The translations under genes were made by a program, and so were the position numbers. A model generated the notes under the pieces. The model had not been told where the DNA came from. It ran no database searches and was given only the letters and a program-made list of their open reading frames with translations. From Treponema sp. (GTDB taxonomy: Bacteria; Spirochaetota; Spirochaetia; Treponematales; Treponemataceae), in assembly GCA_016292805.1 (NCBI GenBank), contig JAEDFM010000005.1, positions 1 through 64,000 of the forward strand: DNA of 64,000 nt, read 5' to 3'. Each line of letters opens with the position of its first letter. The first letter of the stretch is position 1. Shown in pieces: positions 53,105-60,573 of the stretch.

Positions 53105-54202
53105 ATGAAACTTACACTTAACAACTTAAAATGGTATGGTCGCAATCTGGATTACAACGGAATCAGATATTTTGATTATTCTGCCAGTGGCTTTGAATTT
53201 TGCTTTACTGGAAAAAAAGCTGTCTGTACTATTTATTCAGATTCGCCAAATTATGATGAAGCTAATAAAGGGGTTGTTGGAGTTTATGTAACAGAACTTT
53301 CCTCTGCCGCCGAATACAAAGGCGCTTCTTATTGGGAAAACTTTCCGGAAGATTTGTGCCAGAGAATTATTCTTAAAGATGAAAAAACTGAAGCTGTGCT
53401 TTTTGAAAGTACAGAAGAAAAAACAGTTTTGATTCGTGTTTTAAAAATCAGCGAAGTAAACTTTGGTTCAGCCGGAATTAAAGAAGTTGAAATTGATGGA
53501 AAACAAAATCTTCCAACTGCTGCTGCCAGCACTGCAATGAAGGTTGAAATTATTGGTGACAGCATTACCTGCGGTTATGGAATTGAAGGCGTTTACAATG
53601 TAGATGGTTTTAAAACCAGCCAGGAACGAGCCGATAAAGCTTACGGATTTTTAACAATGAAAGCTTTGGGTGCAGAATTTCAGGAATGCTGCTGGAGTGG
53701 AATTGGCATTATTTCAAAGTATGTTGATCCAAGTGTAAATGTTCCAGATACTTCTGTAGTTATGCCTTCTATCTGGCCATATACAGATAAATCTTTAAGC
53801 TTAAGACTTGGACTTGAACCAGAAGTTTGGGATGAAAGCAAGTTTTCACCAGACCTGGTTATTTTGCACCTTGGAACTAACGATGCTAGCTTTGTGCGTG
53901 ATGTGGAAGAACGCCGCCTTGCTTATGTAAGTGGAGTTCGTCAGTTCCTGGAAGCTATACACCGCCGTTCACCAAAGGCTAGGCTGCTTGTTTGTCTTGG
54001 TGTAATGGGTGAATCTCTTTGCGATTCTCAGGCAGAAGCTGTAAAACTTTTTAGTCAGGATTTTAAAAATGTTCCTGTAAAAGTTGTTCGCTTCCCAGTT
54101 CAGGATGAAGAAAAGGAAGGTGTTGCTGCAGACTGGCATCCAAAAGCAGAAACCCACCAGCGGGTTGCCAGGCAGCTGGTGGATGCTATTAAGAACTGGT
54201 AG
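53105..54202 (+). CDS. CE2-like SGNH carbohydrate esterase
   Basis: 365 residues. The N-terminal ~135 residues form a beta-sandwich (KWYGRNLDYNGIRYFDYSASG) and the C-terminal domain is SGNH: GDSITCGYGI near residue 152 (Ser), HLGTNDAS (Asn) and DWHPKAETH (Asp-His). This two-domain order fits carbohydrate esterase family 2 acetylxylan esterases. No signal peptide was seen, which suggests action on imported oligosaccharides in the cytoplasm. No GGAGG precedes the ATG. Confidence 0.85.
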   Translation: MKLTLNNLKWYGRNLDYNGIRYFDYSASGFEFCFTGKKAVCTIYSDSPNYDEANKGVVGVYVTELSSAAEYKGASYWENFPEDLCQRIILKDEKTEAVLFESTEEKTVLIRVLKISEVNFGSAGIKEVEIDGKQNLPTAAASTAMKVEIIGDSITCGYGIEGVYNVDGFKTSQERADKAYGFLTMKALGAEFQECCWSGIGIISKYVDPSVNVPDTSVVMPSIWPYTDKSLSLRLGLEPEVWDESKFSPDLVILHLGTNDASFVRDVEERRLAYVSGVRQFLEAIHRRSPKARLLVCLGVMGESLCDSQAEAVKLFSQDFKNVPVKVVRFPVQDEEKEGVAADWHPKAETHQRVARQLVDAIKNW

Positions 54203-54204
54203 AG

Positions 54205-54228
54205 ATGCTGAAACAAGTTCAGCATGAC
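54205..54228. repeat. Dispersed palindromic repeat ('GTCATGCTGAA...' type)
   Basis: ATGCTGAA-ACAAG-TTCAGCAT followed by GAC, a perfect 8-bp inverted repeat between two convergent genes. Confidence 0.8.
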
Positions 54229-54242
54229 AAGTTGAAATTATA

Positions 54243-55886
54243 TTACAAACTAAGAATACTTAATGCGGCCTTTTTCTGAACTTCAGAAAGAGGCTTTATC
54301 ATTTCTGAATTAAGCATTTCTTCCAAAATGAAAGGTATAACTTCAATCTGACCAATGCGGTCTGTGTTCAATAAAAGCATAAACTGTTTAGTGTAATCAG
54401 GCATTGTCTGCTGAAGAACTCCTTTTTGGAATTCTTCATCTATTTGTTTTCCAAATTCTTTTAAATCTGTAATTACTGAGTCAAACTGTGCAATTTTTTC
54501 TTTTAGCTGATCCCATGGAGATTTATTGCCACCTTTCATTGTTACAACCTGAACCTGGTTATTGTGGATATATCCATTTTTGCAGATGCTTTCGTATTCC
54601 TTAAGTTCCAATGCATCAGGATGGCAGTTATTTTTGATGAATTTTACAAGAGCTTCAAAACAAACCTGGTCTTTCCATTCCATAGAGCGGTCTGTAAAAC
54701 GGCAGTTTGCCTGTAGTGAATAATAATCATCACCCCAGTTCATCATGTAACCCATAATCCAGTCTGGGAAAAGTTCGCCGTTCAATTCCTGCCAGTCATT
54801 TGCAACAGTTGCGTTGGCAATGTAATTTCCACCGTCAGGGCGTTTTACCTTTAACTTTTCCATTCCAGCATTTACGCTTCCGCTTTGTAAGAAATTCTGG
54901 CAGAGTAAAACAAGACTGTACTTCATAAAGTTTACATCGTTATTTGGGCAGCTCATTCCCCAGTGTTCAGGATCTTTTTCAAAGGCTTCAAAAATTGGTT
55001 TGTAATAATCCTGGCATAATTTTTTTGCAATCTTTTTGTTCAGTTCACTGCTGTCGTTGCGGTATACACCATCTTCTCCGGCATTTTTACGGATATCGGA
55101 AATTACCATTTTTGCCTGATATTTAGGATTTTTAGAACTATCTACCTGGTCAACAAATCCGTTATCAACAAGAGCTTTAAGTTCATCTGCAATGTAAGCA
55201 ACAGAAACTCCAACTTCCCGGGCAATTTCGCTTACAGTTTTAGCTTCGTAATAGCAGGCCCATGCAATATTCTGTTTTAATCTAGTGTCAAAAAAATCTT
55301 CTGTATCTTTTTTTACAATAGTTCCACTTGAACCCATAAAAGCAAATTTAATTGGATTTACAGCAAGGTTTTCATCAATCTTAACATTTTCATACATAAT
55401 CATAGTCTCCTTTAAACTTTGGCGGGCGTCAGACAAATGCCACTTTACAGTGTTTGCGGAAATATTCAGTTCTTTAGCAATTTGAGTTACAGTTTTCTTT
55501 TCGTAATAAAAAAGATAAACAACTGAGCGCTGTCTTTGTGAAAGATAGCTGATTTCCTTTTTTAAGGTTTCCAATTCTTTTTTGTTGTTTTCGTAAAAAT
55601 AGTGATCAGTAACACTTAAGGCATCAGGATTATCGTCAATGCAAGACTGCTTTCTGTTACTAATTAAGCCGGCAATAAATTTTGAAAAAACGTTGCTGGC
55701 AATTCTGTAGACGTAACCGTCATAGTTTGCAATGTTCTCAGAATTTAAAAGTGAAATATAAACTTCACAAATTATTTCCTGCGCCAGTTCCTGGGCCTGT
55801 TCATAATCACTAGTTTTACTTAGCGCAAAACCATAGATTTTTTCTTTGTACTGTAAAATCTTTTTGTCTGCTTCCTTTTTGTTCAT
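54243..55886 (-). CDS. ECF-type sigma factor with long C-terminal extension
   Basis: 547 residues, about three times the usual ECF length. Region 2 is residues ~10-75 (ALSKTSDYEQAQELAQEII, YDGYVYRIASNVF). Region 4 is ~110-160 (LSQRQRSVVYLFYYEKKTVTQ, then AKELNISANTVKWHLSDAR). A second helix-turn-helix follows near 205-245 (KTVSEIAREVGVSVAYIADE). The remaining 300 residues have no recognised fold and are rich in Trp, Tyr and Lys; they may sense a ligand. No anti-sigma gene is nearby. AGGA lies before the ATG. Confidence 0.82.
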   Translation of the reverse strand: MNKKEADKKILQYKEKIYGFALSKTSDYEQAQELAQEIICEVYISLLNSENIANYDGYVYRIASNVFSKFIAGLISNRKQSCIDDNPDALSVTDHYFYENNKKELETLKKEISYLSQRQRSVVYLFYYEKKTVTQIAKELNISANTVKWHLSDARQSLKETMIMYENVKIDENLAVNPIKFAFMGSSGTIVKKDTEDFFDTRLKQNIAWACYYEAKTVSEIAREVGVSVAYIADELKALVDNGFVDQVDSSKNPKYQAKMVISDIRKNAGEDGVYRNDSSELNKKIAKKLCQDYYKPIFEAFEKDPEHWGMSCPNNDVNFMKYSLVLLCQNFLQSGSVNAGMEKLKVKRPDGGNYIANATVANDWQELNGELFPDWIMGYMMNWGDDYYSLQANCRFTDRSMEWKDQVCFEALVKFIKNNCHPDALELKEYESICKNGYIHNNQVQVVTMKGGNKSPWDQLKEKIAQFDSVITDLKEFGKQIDEEFQKGVLQQTMPDYTKQFMLLLNTDRIGQIEVIPFILEEMLNSEMIKPLSEVQKKAALSILSL

Positions 55887-56049
55887 TTTATGATTCCTAC
55901 TTTGAGCTCGTTTTTCAGATTCATTTATATAGTGTGACTATGATTGGATTGGTTGGGTAAGATTTAAAACTTTTTTCGATTTTCATTCTATAATTTTACC
56001 ATATTTGTATGTAAATTAGTTATAATAAAAGACGCTTAGGAAGGTTGTT

Positions 56050-56982
56050 ATGGCAAAAGAAATTAAAACTACTGCAATTATTGGAATGGGAGCTTTAGGT
56101 TTACTTTATGGTCAGCATATTGCAGATGCTTTAGGAAAAGATTCTGTTGCATTCATTTTAGATGATGACCGCTACCAGCGTTACCAGAGTAAGACTTTTA
56201 CAATAAACGGAAAAAAGCTGGATTTAAAAATGCAGCAGAGTTCTGTGAAAGAAACTTTTGATTTAGTAATTGTTGCTGTTAAATACAACAGTCTCTCAGA
56301 TGCCATTAAAACGATGAAAAACTGCGTTGGACCAGATACAATCATTATTTCGGTTTTGAACGGAATCAGCAGTGAAAAAATTATTGCAAAAGAATACGGC
56401 ATGGAAAAAATGCTTATGACAGTTGCGCAGGGTATGGATGCTATGCGTGATGGTTCAGATTTAGTTTATACAAAAAAAGGTCTGTTATTTTTAGGAAAAC
56501 CTGATTGTGCAGAAATTGATTCAACTGCTACAGAAAATCTTGCTGCAGTAAAAAACTTCTTTGATGAAATCCAAATGCCATACGCAATTGAAGAAAACAT
56601 TATGTACCGTATGTGGGCAAAATGGATGCTGAATGTTGGCATTAATCAGACTTGTGCAGTTTTTGATACGACCTACCAGGTTTGTACAACTCCTGGAAAA
56701 ATCATGGACACTTTTGTAGATGCCATGAAGGAAGTTGTAGAGCTTTCTAAATTTGAAGGCATTAATCTTGCAGATTCAGAAGTTGATAATTACATAAACA
56801 TCATAAAAACTTTAGCTCCGGATGGATTCCCTTCTATGGCCCAGGACCGCAAGGCAAAACGTTATACAGAAGTAGAAATGTTTGCTGGCACTGTAAAAGA
56901 ACTGGCAGCAAAGCATGGAATGAAAGTTCCAGTAAATGAATTTTTGTATGACGAAATGAAGAAGATTGAAAGCAAATATTAA
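56050..56982 (+). CDS. panE: 2-dehydropantoate 2-reductase family protein
   Basis: 310 residues. N-terminal NADP-binding Rossmann motif IIGMGALGLLYGQHI near residue 9, VIVAVKYNSL near 75, the conserved NGISSEK near 103, KWMLNVGINQTCAV near 195 (catalytic Lys) and C-terminal SMAQDRKAKRYTEVEMFAGTV. It reduces ketopantoate to pantoate in CoA synthesis; some family members act on other 2-oxo acids. AGGAAGG precedes the ATG and TATAAT lies at 56021-56026. Confidence 0.88.
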   Translation: MAKEIKTTAIIGMGALGLLYGQHIADALGKDSVAFILDDDRYQRYQSKTFTINGKKLDLKMQQSSVKETFDLVIVAVKYNSLSDAIKTMKNCVGPDTIIISVLNGISSEKIIAKEYGMEKMLMTVAQGMDAMRDGSDLVYTKKGLLFLGKPDCAEIDSTATENLAAVKNFFDEIQMPYAIEENIMYRMWAKWMLNVGINQTCAVFDTTYQVCTTPGKIMDTFVDAMKEVVELSKFEGINLADSEVDNYINIIKTLAPDGFPSMAQDRKAKRYTEVEMFAGTVKELAAKHGMKVPVNEFLYDEMKKIESKY

Positions 56983-57014
56983 TAAATGATATTATTGCTC
57001 CCAAGGAGTTAATA

Positions 57015-57407
57015 ATGAAAAAAGTTATTTTATTAAGTTTGACTGCCACAATTATGGCATTGGGTTTTGCAAGTTGTAATCTTTGTTCACATGCAAATTT
57101 ATATTCAAAGGTGATAAAACCAGTTACTTGTCAGGAAGATGGAAAGATACAGTTTTATTGCGCTGATTGTGGTAAAAAGGCATCTACTCAGGTTTTAGAT
57201 CATGAAAGTTTTGCCGAACATAAGTTTGTTTGAAAAACAGATGTAGATGCTCAAACTATTTTCGTATATACACTTTGCGAAAGTGGAAAATGTGAATTAT
57301 GTGGAGAAGATAATGCATTGACTGTTCATGTATTTAATTATGGGGACGGCTTACATTGTTTTTCTTGTGGATTAACAAAAGAAGAAATTAAAGCTCATGC
57401 TGAATAG
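57015..57407 (+). pseudogene. Lipoprotein gene interrupted by an in-frame TGA
   Basis: The frame opens with a signal peptide and lipobox LGFASC (Cys21), then Cys-rich sequence (CQEDGKIQFYCADCGKKAS). A TGA at 57231-57233 interrupts it after EHKFV. The same frame continues KTDVDAQTIFVYTLCESGKC, then more CxxC pairs (CELCGE, HCFSCG), and stops at TAG 57405. The TGA probably replaces TGG (Trp). Translation may stop at 72 residues. AAGGAG supports the start at 57015. Confidence 0.7.
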
Positions 57408-57434
57408 TTTTTAATTTTATATAATCTTATGTTT

Positions 57435-57466
57435 AAACAGACCACCTTGGGGTGGTCTGTTTTTAT
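57435..57466 (+). terminator. Terminator of the interrupted lipoprotein gene
   Basis: AACAGACCACC-TTGG-GGTGGTCTGTT with TTT downstream. Confidence 0.9.
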
Positions 57467-57542
57467 ATTTTTAGGATATCTTTGTCGAAAACTATATAAC
57501 TCTGTCTATATTAGGGTAGAAACTGATATGGAGGAGTATATA

Positions 57543-57570
57543 TTGACATACAATATATTTGTTGTATAAT
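57543..57570 (+). promoter_or_regulatory. Consensus promoter and operator before hicAB
   Basis: TTGACA (57543-57548), 16 bases, TATAAT (57565-57570). ATACAA (57548-57553) and TTGTAT (57562-57567) form an inverted repeat across the spacer, a likely HicB operator. The hicA GTG lies just 1 base after the -10. Confidence 0.65.
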
Positions 57571-57571
57571 C

Positions 57572-57766
57572 GTGACTGCAAGACAAGTTATGAAGATTCT
57601 GAAAAAAAATGGATGGAAACATGTAAGAACAGAATCTTCGCATTGGATTTTTGTTAAAGATGGTTGTGATAGGCCTATTCCTGTTCCATTGCATGGTAAT
57701 AAGGATTTAGGAATTTTAGCTAAACGAATTTTAAAAGAAACCGGTATATCGGAGGATGTTAAATGA
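57572..57766 (+). CDS. hicA: HicA-family mRNA interferase toxin
   Basis: 64 residues. The N-terminus (TARQVMKILKKNGWKHVRTE) and SSHWIF with catalytic His24 match HicA, a small dsRBD-fold ribonuclease that cleaves mRNA when free. The GTG at 57572 gives the expected family N-terminus. The position of the consensus promoter, however, would start transcription slightly after it; the gene may use an upstream promoter or ATG 57590. It overlaps hicB as ATGA-type coupling. Confidence 0.88.
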   Translation: MTARQVMKILKKNGWKHVRTESSHWIFVKDGCDRPIPVPLHGNKDLGILAKRILKETGISEDVK

Positions 57767-58161
57767 CTTACAATTGTGTAATAGATAAGGTTGATAATTG
57801 GTTTATTGCGTCTTTTCCTGATATGCCAAATATTCAAACTTCTGGTGAAACAGAAGAAGAGGCCTTAAAAATGGCACAGGAAGCCTTAGATGGAACTTTA
57901 ATTGTTTGTTTGGAAAAAGATTTTCCTATTCCAGAAGCAAAATCTAACGAAGGAATTGAAATAGAAGTTTCTCCTAAAGTTGCATTTGCAATTAATTTAA
58001 GAAAAGTTCGTGCAAATCAAACAAAAAAAGAAGCCGCTGCAAAGCTTGGTATGACTTACCAGCAATATCAGCGACTTGAAAATCCTTATAAAACAAATCC
58101 AACTTTGGAAATGATGTTCAGACTTCAGAAAACCTTTGGATGTAAGTTTCTGAGTTTGTAA
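57763..58161 (+). CDS. hicB: HicB-family antitoxin with HTH domain
   Basis: 132 residues. The N-terminal HicB-like partial RNase H fold reads NWFIASFPDMPNIQTSGET and EEALKMAQEALDG, and the C-terminal XRE-type helix-turn-helix (about 78-130) is LRKVRANQTKKEAAAKLGMT then YQQYQRLENP. It should neutralise HicA and repress the operon at the 57548 operator. GGAGG lies before the ATG. Confidence 0.9.
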   Translation: MTYNCVIDKVDNWFIASFPDMPNIQTSGETEEEALKMAQEALDGTLIVCLEKDFPIPEAKSNEGIEIEVSPKVAFAINLRKVRANQTKKEAAAKLGMTYQQYQRLENPYKTNPTLEMMFRLQKTFGCKFLSL

Positions 58162-58186
58162 AAAAATATATCTATTCTAATTAGTT

Positions 58187-58278
58187 GCTAATTCATAATT
58201 AGCACAAATGTACTAAAACTCTTAATTAATAATGACAATTATACAAATAATTAAAATTTAATAGTACATATGTGTTAA
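58187..58278 (+). promoter_or_regulatory. Operator cluster before the XRE regulator
   Basis: Two copies of the inverted-orientation motif TTAGCACAAATGTACT (from 58199) and AGTACATATGTGTTAA (58263-58278) flank an AT-rich 45-bp segment. GCTAATT-CAT-AATTAGC (58187-58203) is a further perfect palindrome that overlaps the first copy. Confidence 0.55.
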
Positions 58279-58287
58279 TTTTGAAAT

Positions 58288-58560
58288 ATGTTACTGTTTT
58301 GGCGAAACGTTAAAGATATCTTAGATTTTGAAGGTATGACACAAAAAGAATTAGCATCTGCTATAAATGAAAGTTACAATACACTTCAATCCTGGATTAA
58401 TAGAGATAGATATCCTGATGCACAACAAGCAGTAACAATTGCTAAAACTTTGAGAACTTCTGTAGAGTTTCTTGTAACAGGAGATTCTGATATTCCAAAG
58501 CCAAACAATAGTAAAACAATAGAGTTATTGCAGGAAGCGATAGGAATTTTGAGTAAGTAA
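58288..58560 (+). CDS. XRE-family transcriptional regulator
   Basis: 90 residues with an N-terminal helix-turn-helix: DFEGMTQKELASAINESYNT then LQSWINRDRYPDAQQAV. It is like short CI/Cro-type repressors. Paired inverted motifs upstream suggest autoregulation. It stands alone between hicAB and the type I module; neither an integrase nor a toxin partner is adjacent. Confidence 0.8.
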   Translation: MLLFWRNVKDILDFEGMTQKELASAINESYNTLQSWINRDRYPDAQQAVTIAKTLRTSVEFLVTGDSDIPKPNNSKTIELLQEAIGILSK

Positions 58561-58572
58561 ATTATAATTTCC

Positions 58573-58601
58573 TTGTTTAACAGAATAAAGAATGATATAT
58601 T
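58573..58601 (+). promoter_or_regulatory. Promoter of the antitoxin RNA
   Basis: TTGTTT (58573-58578), 17-base spacer, TATATT (58596-58601), placing the start near 58608. Confidence 0.6.
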
Positions 58602-58607
58602 TAAAAA

Positions 58608-58694
58608 GAGGTGTCCAAGCAATTGGTCATCTCCAGTGGTTTTAGTGCTTACGCACCAAGCCGCTCAGGTAGAGACTGGGCGGCTTATTTTTTT
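58608..58694 (+). ncRNA. Candidate antisense antitoxin RNA, about 87 nt
   Basis: Begins GAGGTGTCC and ends with an 11-bp terminator stem AAGCCGCTCAG/CTGGGCGGCTT, loop GTAGAGA, then ATTTTTTT. An inner GTGC-TTAC-GCAC hairpin also forms. It is complementary to the 3' untranslated part and last codons of the minus-strand toxin mRNA. Confidence 0.6.
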
Positions 58695-58789
58695 CTCTTC
58701 TTGTTTTTAAGGTAAGAGAGAGCTGTAAAAACTGTTCCTATAATTGTTGCTATACATGAAATAATAGCAACTACAAGATCCAATTTCAT
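58685..58789 (-). CDS. Small hydrophobic peptide, probable type I toxin
   Basis: 34 residues: MKLDLVVAIISCIATIIGTV, then FTALSYLKNKKRKK. One membrane helix is followed by a basic tail, the usual shape of Fst/TxpA/holin-like type I toxins that damage the membrane. GGGAGG at 58796-58801 with a 6-base gap is the strongest ribosome site in the area. The 3' end overlaps the antisense RNA by 10 bases. Confidence 0.65.
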   Translation of the reverse strand: MKLDLVVAIISCIATIIGTVFTALSYLKNKKRKK

Positions 58790-58795
58790 ACAAAG

Positions 58796-58870
58796 CCTCC
58801 CATTCTAAGTAATCAACTGCTGTTTGCAGTTGTCAGAGTTTGGGAGATAAACCGCCTGCAAGGACACCTC
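58796..58870 (-). other. Toxin mRNA leader with sequestering structures
   Basis: The leader has GAGGTGTCC (58862-58870) near its 5' end, complementary to GGACACCTC at the 3' end (58608-58616 on the minus strand), and an inner CAACTGC-AAACA-GCAGTTG hairpin (58814-58832) before the ribosome site. A -10-like TATTAT is at 58872-58877, but a start further upstream is also possible. Confidence 0.5.
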
Positions 58871-58959
58871 AATAATACAAGTGTAGAGTAAAAGTGTTAT
58901 TATGTATAGTATAAATTATTAGTTTTAGTTTGAAAATGGTACAAATGAATATATAAAAT

Positions 58960-58988
58960 TTGACTATAGGTACGAATAGATTGATAAT
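58960..58988 (+). promoter_or_regulatory. Promoter of the paralogous small-protein operon
   Basis: TTGACT (58960-58965), 17 bases, GATAAT (58983-58988), 39 bases before the first ATG. Confidence 0.6.
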
Positions 58989-59027
58989 TGTGAATATACA
59001 TTCTTAATAAATACGGAGATAGGATTT

Positions 59028-59471
59028 ATGGTAAAAAAAATAATATGTATAGTTTGTTTATTTTTATTTAGTTATATTGGTTTGTTCGGTCAAATGGTTA
59101 ATAAAACTTATTCTGATCCTCGAAATGGATATTATGGAACTGCCATAGTTGCATATTATGAGAATGAATTGGAAGGAAGAAAATCATTTGACAGTAGATA
59201 TGAAATTTTTAAAGAAATGAAACCAGTTAATGGGTTTAGTGTTACGGTTGAAAATAAAGGTTTAAAAAATATAAAATTTACAAAAGAGGAACAATTTTTA
59301 TTTTCTAAAGCTTTAAACGAATTTGATTATTGTGATAATGAAGTTTATTCAATAACAATTTCTGGATATTCAAGTGGACCGTCTACTCTGAATTTACTTA
59401 TTAAGATACAGAATGGTGGAAGACAATATGTAATTTTAGATTCTTACAAGTTATATGGTAGTTTTAATTAG
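59028..59471 (+). CDS. Exported protein of an unrecognised paralogous family (1 of 3)
   Basis: 147 residues with a signal peptide (MVKKIICIVCLFLFSYIGLF). The C-terminal half shares a pattern with the genes at 59486 and 60574: LNEF...EVYSITI...LLIKIQNGGRQYVI. GGAGATAGG lies before the ATG. First gene of a four-gene operon. No known family; AT-richer than the core genes. Confidence 0.7.
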   Translation: MVKKIICIVCLFLFSYIGLFGQMVNKTYSDPRNGYYGTAIVAYYENELEGRKSFDSRYEIFKEMKPVNGFSVTVENKGLKNIKFTKEEQFLFSKALNEFDYCDNEVYSITISGYSSGPSTLNLLIKIQNGGRQYVILDSYKLYGSFN

Positions 59472-59485
59472 AAAGGAAGTTTTAA

Positions 59486-60097
59486 GTGAAAAAAAATGTT
59501 ATTTTTGTAATACTAAGTTTTTATTATTTATTTCTGGGATATACAGATACCATAGTGCAATATAAAGAGAATGATGAAGTATTAACAGATGTCCATATAG
59601 AACATGTTGCTAATGGTTTTGACGACGTACGTAAGTCATTAATAAGTATGGAGTGGGATTATTTAAGTGGTATTGAACATAGAGGAATAAGTAAGATTTC
59701 AAAACTTGATAATAAAATTAATTGGTTTGCTTTAAATCAATTTGAGTTAAATGATGATGAAATATATCGGATAAATTACAAAATTCCATTTTCAAATAAT
59801 AGATATAAGGTTTTTTTTGTTCAAATACAGGATGGTGGTAAATCTTATAATTATGAAGCATCAACTTTTTGGTTTGATGAAAAGAGTCAAAATGATAAAG
59901 AGGAAACTGGTGGAATAGGTGCTATATTAATGATCCTACTTATTTCTGGAGGATTGATTTTAATAAGTTTTTTTGGATTTATATACTGTTTTATAAAATT
60001 AAAGAAAATTAGTTTGAAAACTCTTAATGATAATGATGAAACTATAACAACAGAAGATGAAGAAGAAATAAAGGAGAATGAAAATAATGTATTGTAA
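59486..60097 (+). CDS. Exported or membrane protein, same paralogous family (2 of 3)
   Basis: 203 residues from a GTG start with AAAGGAAG upstream. An N-terminal signal segment is followed by LNQFELNDDEIYRINY and VFFVQIQDGGKSYNYE (shared pattern), then a transmembrane helix near 150-175 and an acidic tail. Unlike its paralogues it is membrane-anchored at the C-terminus. Confidence 0.7.
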   Translation: MKKNVIFVILSFYYLFLGYTDTIVQYKENDEVLTDVHIEHVANGFDDVRKSLISMEWDYLSGIEHRGISKISKLDNKINWFALNQFELNDDEIYRINYKIPFSNNRYKVFFVQIQDGGKSYNYEASTFWFDEKSQNDKEETGGIGAILMILLISGGLILISFFGFIYCFIKLKKISLKTLNDNDETITTEDEEEIKENENNVL

Positions 60098-60560
60098 GTT
60101 TTGTGGAACAGAGTTAACTAGTGATTCTTTATTTTGTAGTCATTGTGGAAAAAAAATCGATTTAAGTAATAAAGATACAAAAGAAGAATCAAATATAGAA
60201 AAGAATGACAATAAAGAAACTGTTTCAACTAATAATGATGAAGTTCTTTCTGACATATCAAAAAAAATCAGTGAAACTGAATCTTTATGTATAGCAGGAT
60301 TAGTTCTAACTTTTATTAGTTTTTTTATTGATTTTTATGCCATTGTTAAATGCTCTGCAATTATTGTTTCTTTATATGGATTGAAAAAAGCGGACAAAGA
60401 AAAGAAGAAAGGAAAGATGATTTCTGTAGTTTGTATTATCGTTTGTAGTATATTAGCATTTATTTCATTGCTTAGAATAATTGAATATTCACAGAATTCT
60501 GCGGCTGCATATGGTGCTATTGATGGCATGATGGGGTGGCTGGAAAATTTATTATATTAG
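60087..60560 (+). CDS. Zinc-ribbon membrane protein
   Basis: 157 residues. Starts MYCKFCGTELTSDSLFCSHCG, a double CxxC zinc ribbon, followed by an acidic linker and two or three membrane helices (about 75-135). AAGGAG at 60071-60076 fits ATG 60087 better than ATG 60078. The gene overlaps the previous one by 11 bases. Likely a DUF4190-like membrane protein; role unknown. Confidence 0.75.
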   Translation: MYCKFCGTELTSDSLFCSHCGKKIDLSNKDTKEESNIEKNDNKETVSTNNDEVLSDISKKISETESLCIAGLVLTFISFFIDFYAIVKCSAIIVSLYGLKKADKEKKKGKMISVVCIIVCSILAFISLLRIIEYSQNSAAAYGAIDGMMGWLENLLY

Positions 60561-60573
60561 ATTTAATAATCGT

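Noticed and set aside
57231..57233. TGA as a selenocysteine codon
   Set aside because: No convincing SECIS-like stem directly downstream; a nonsense change from TGG is simpler. Kept as a possibility in the findings.
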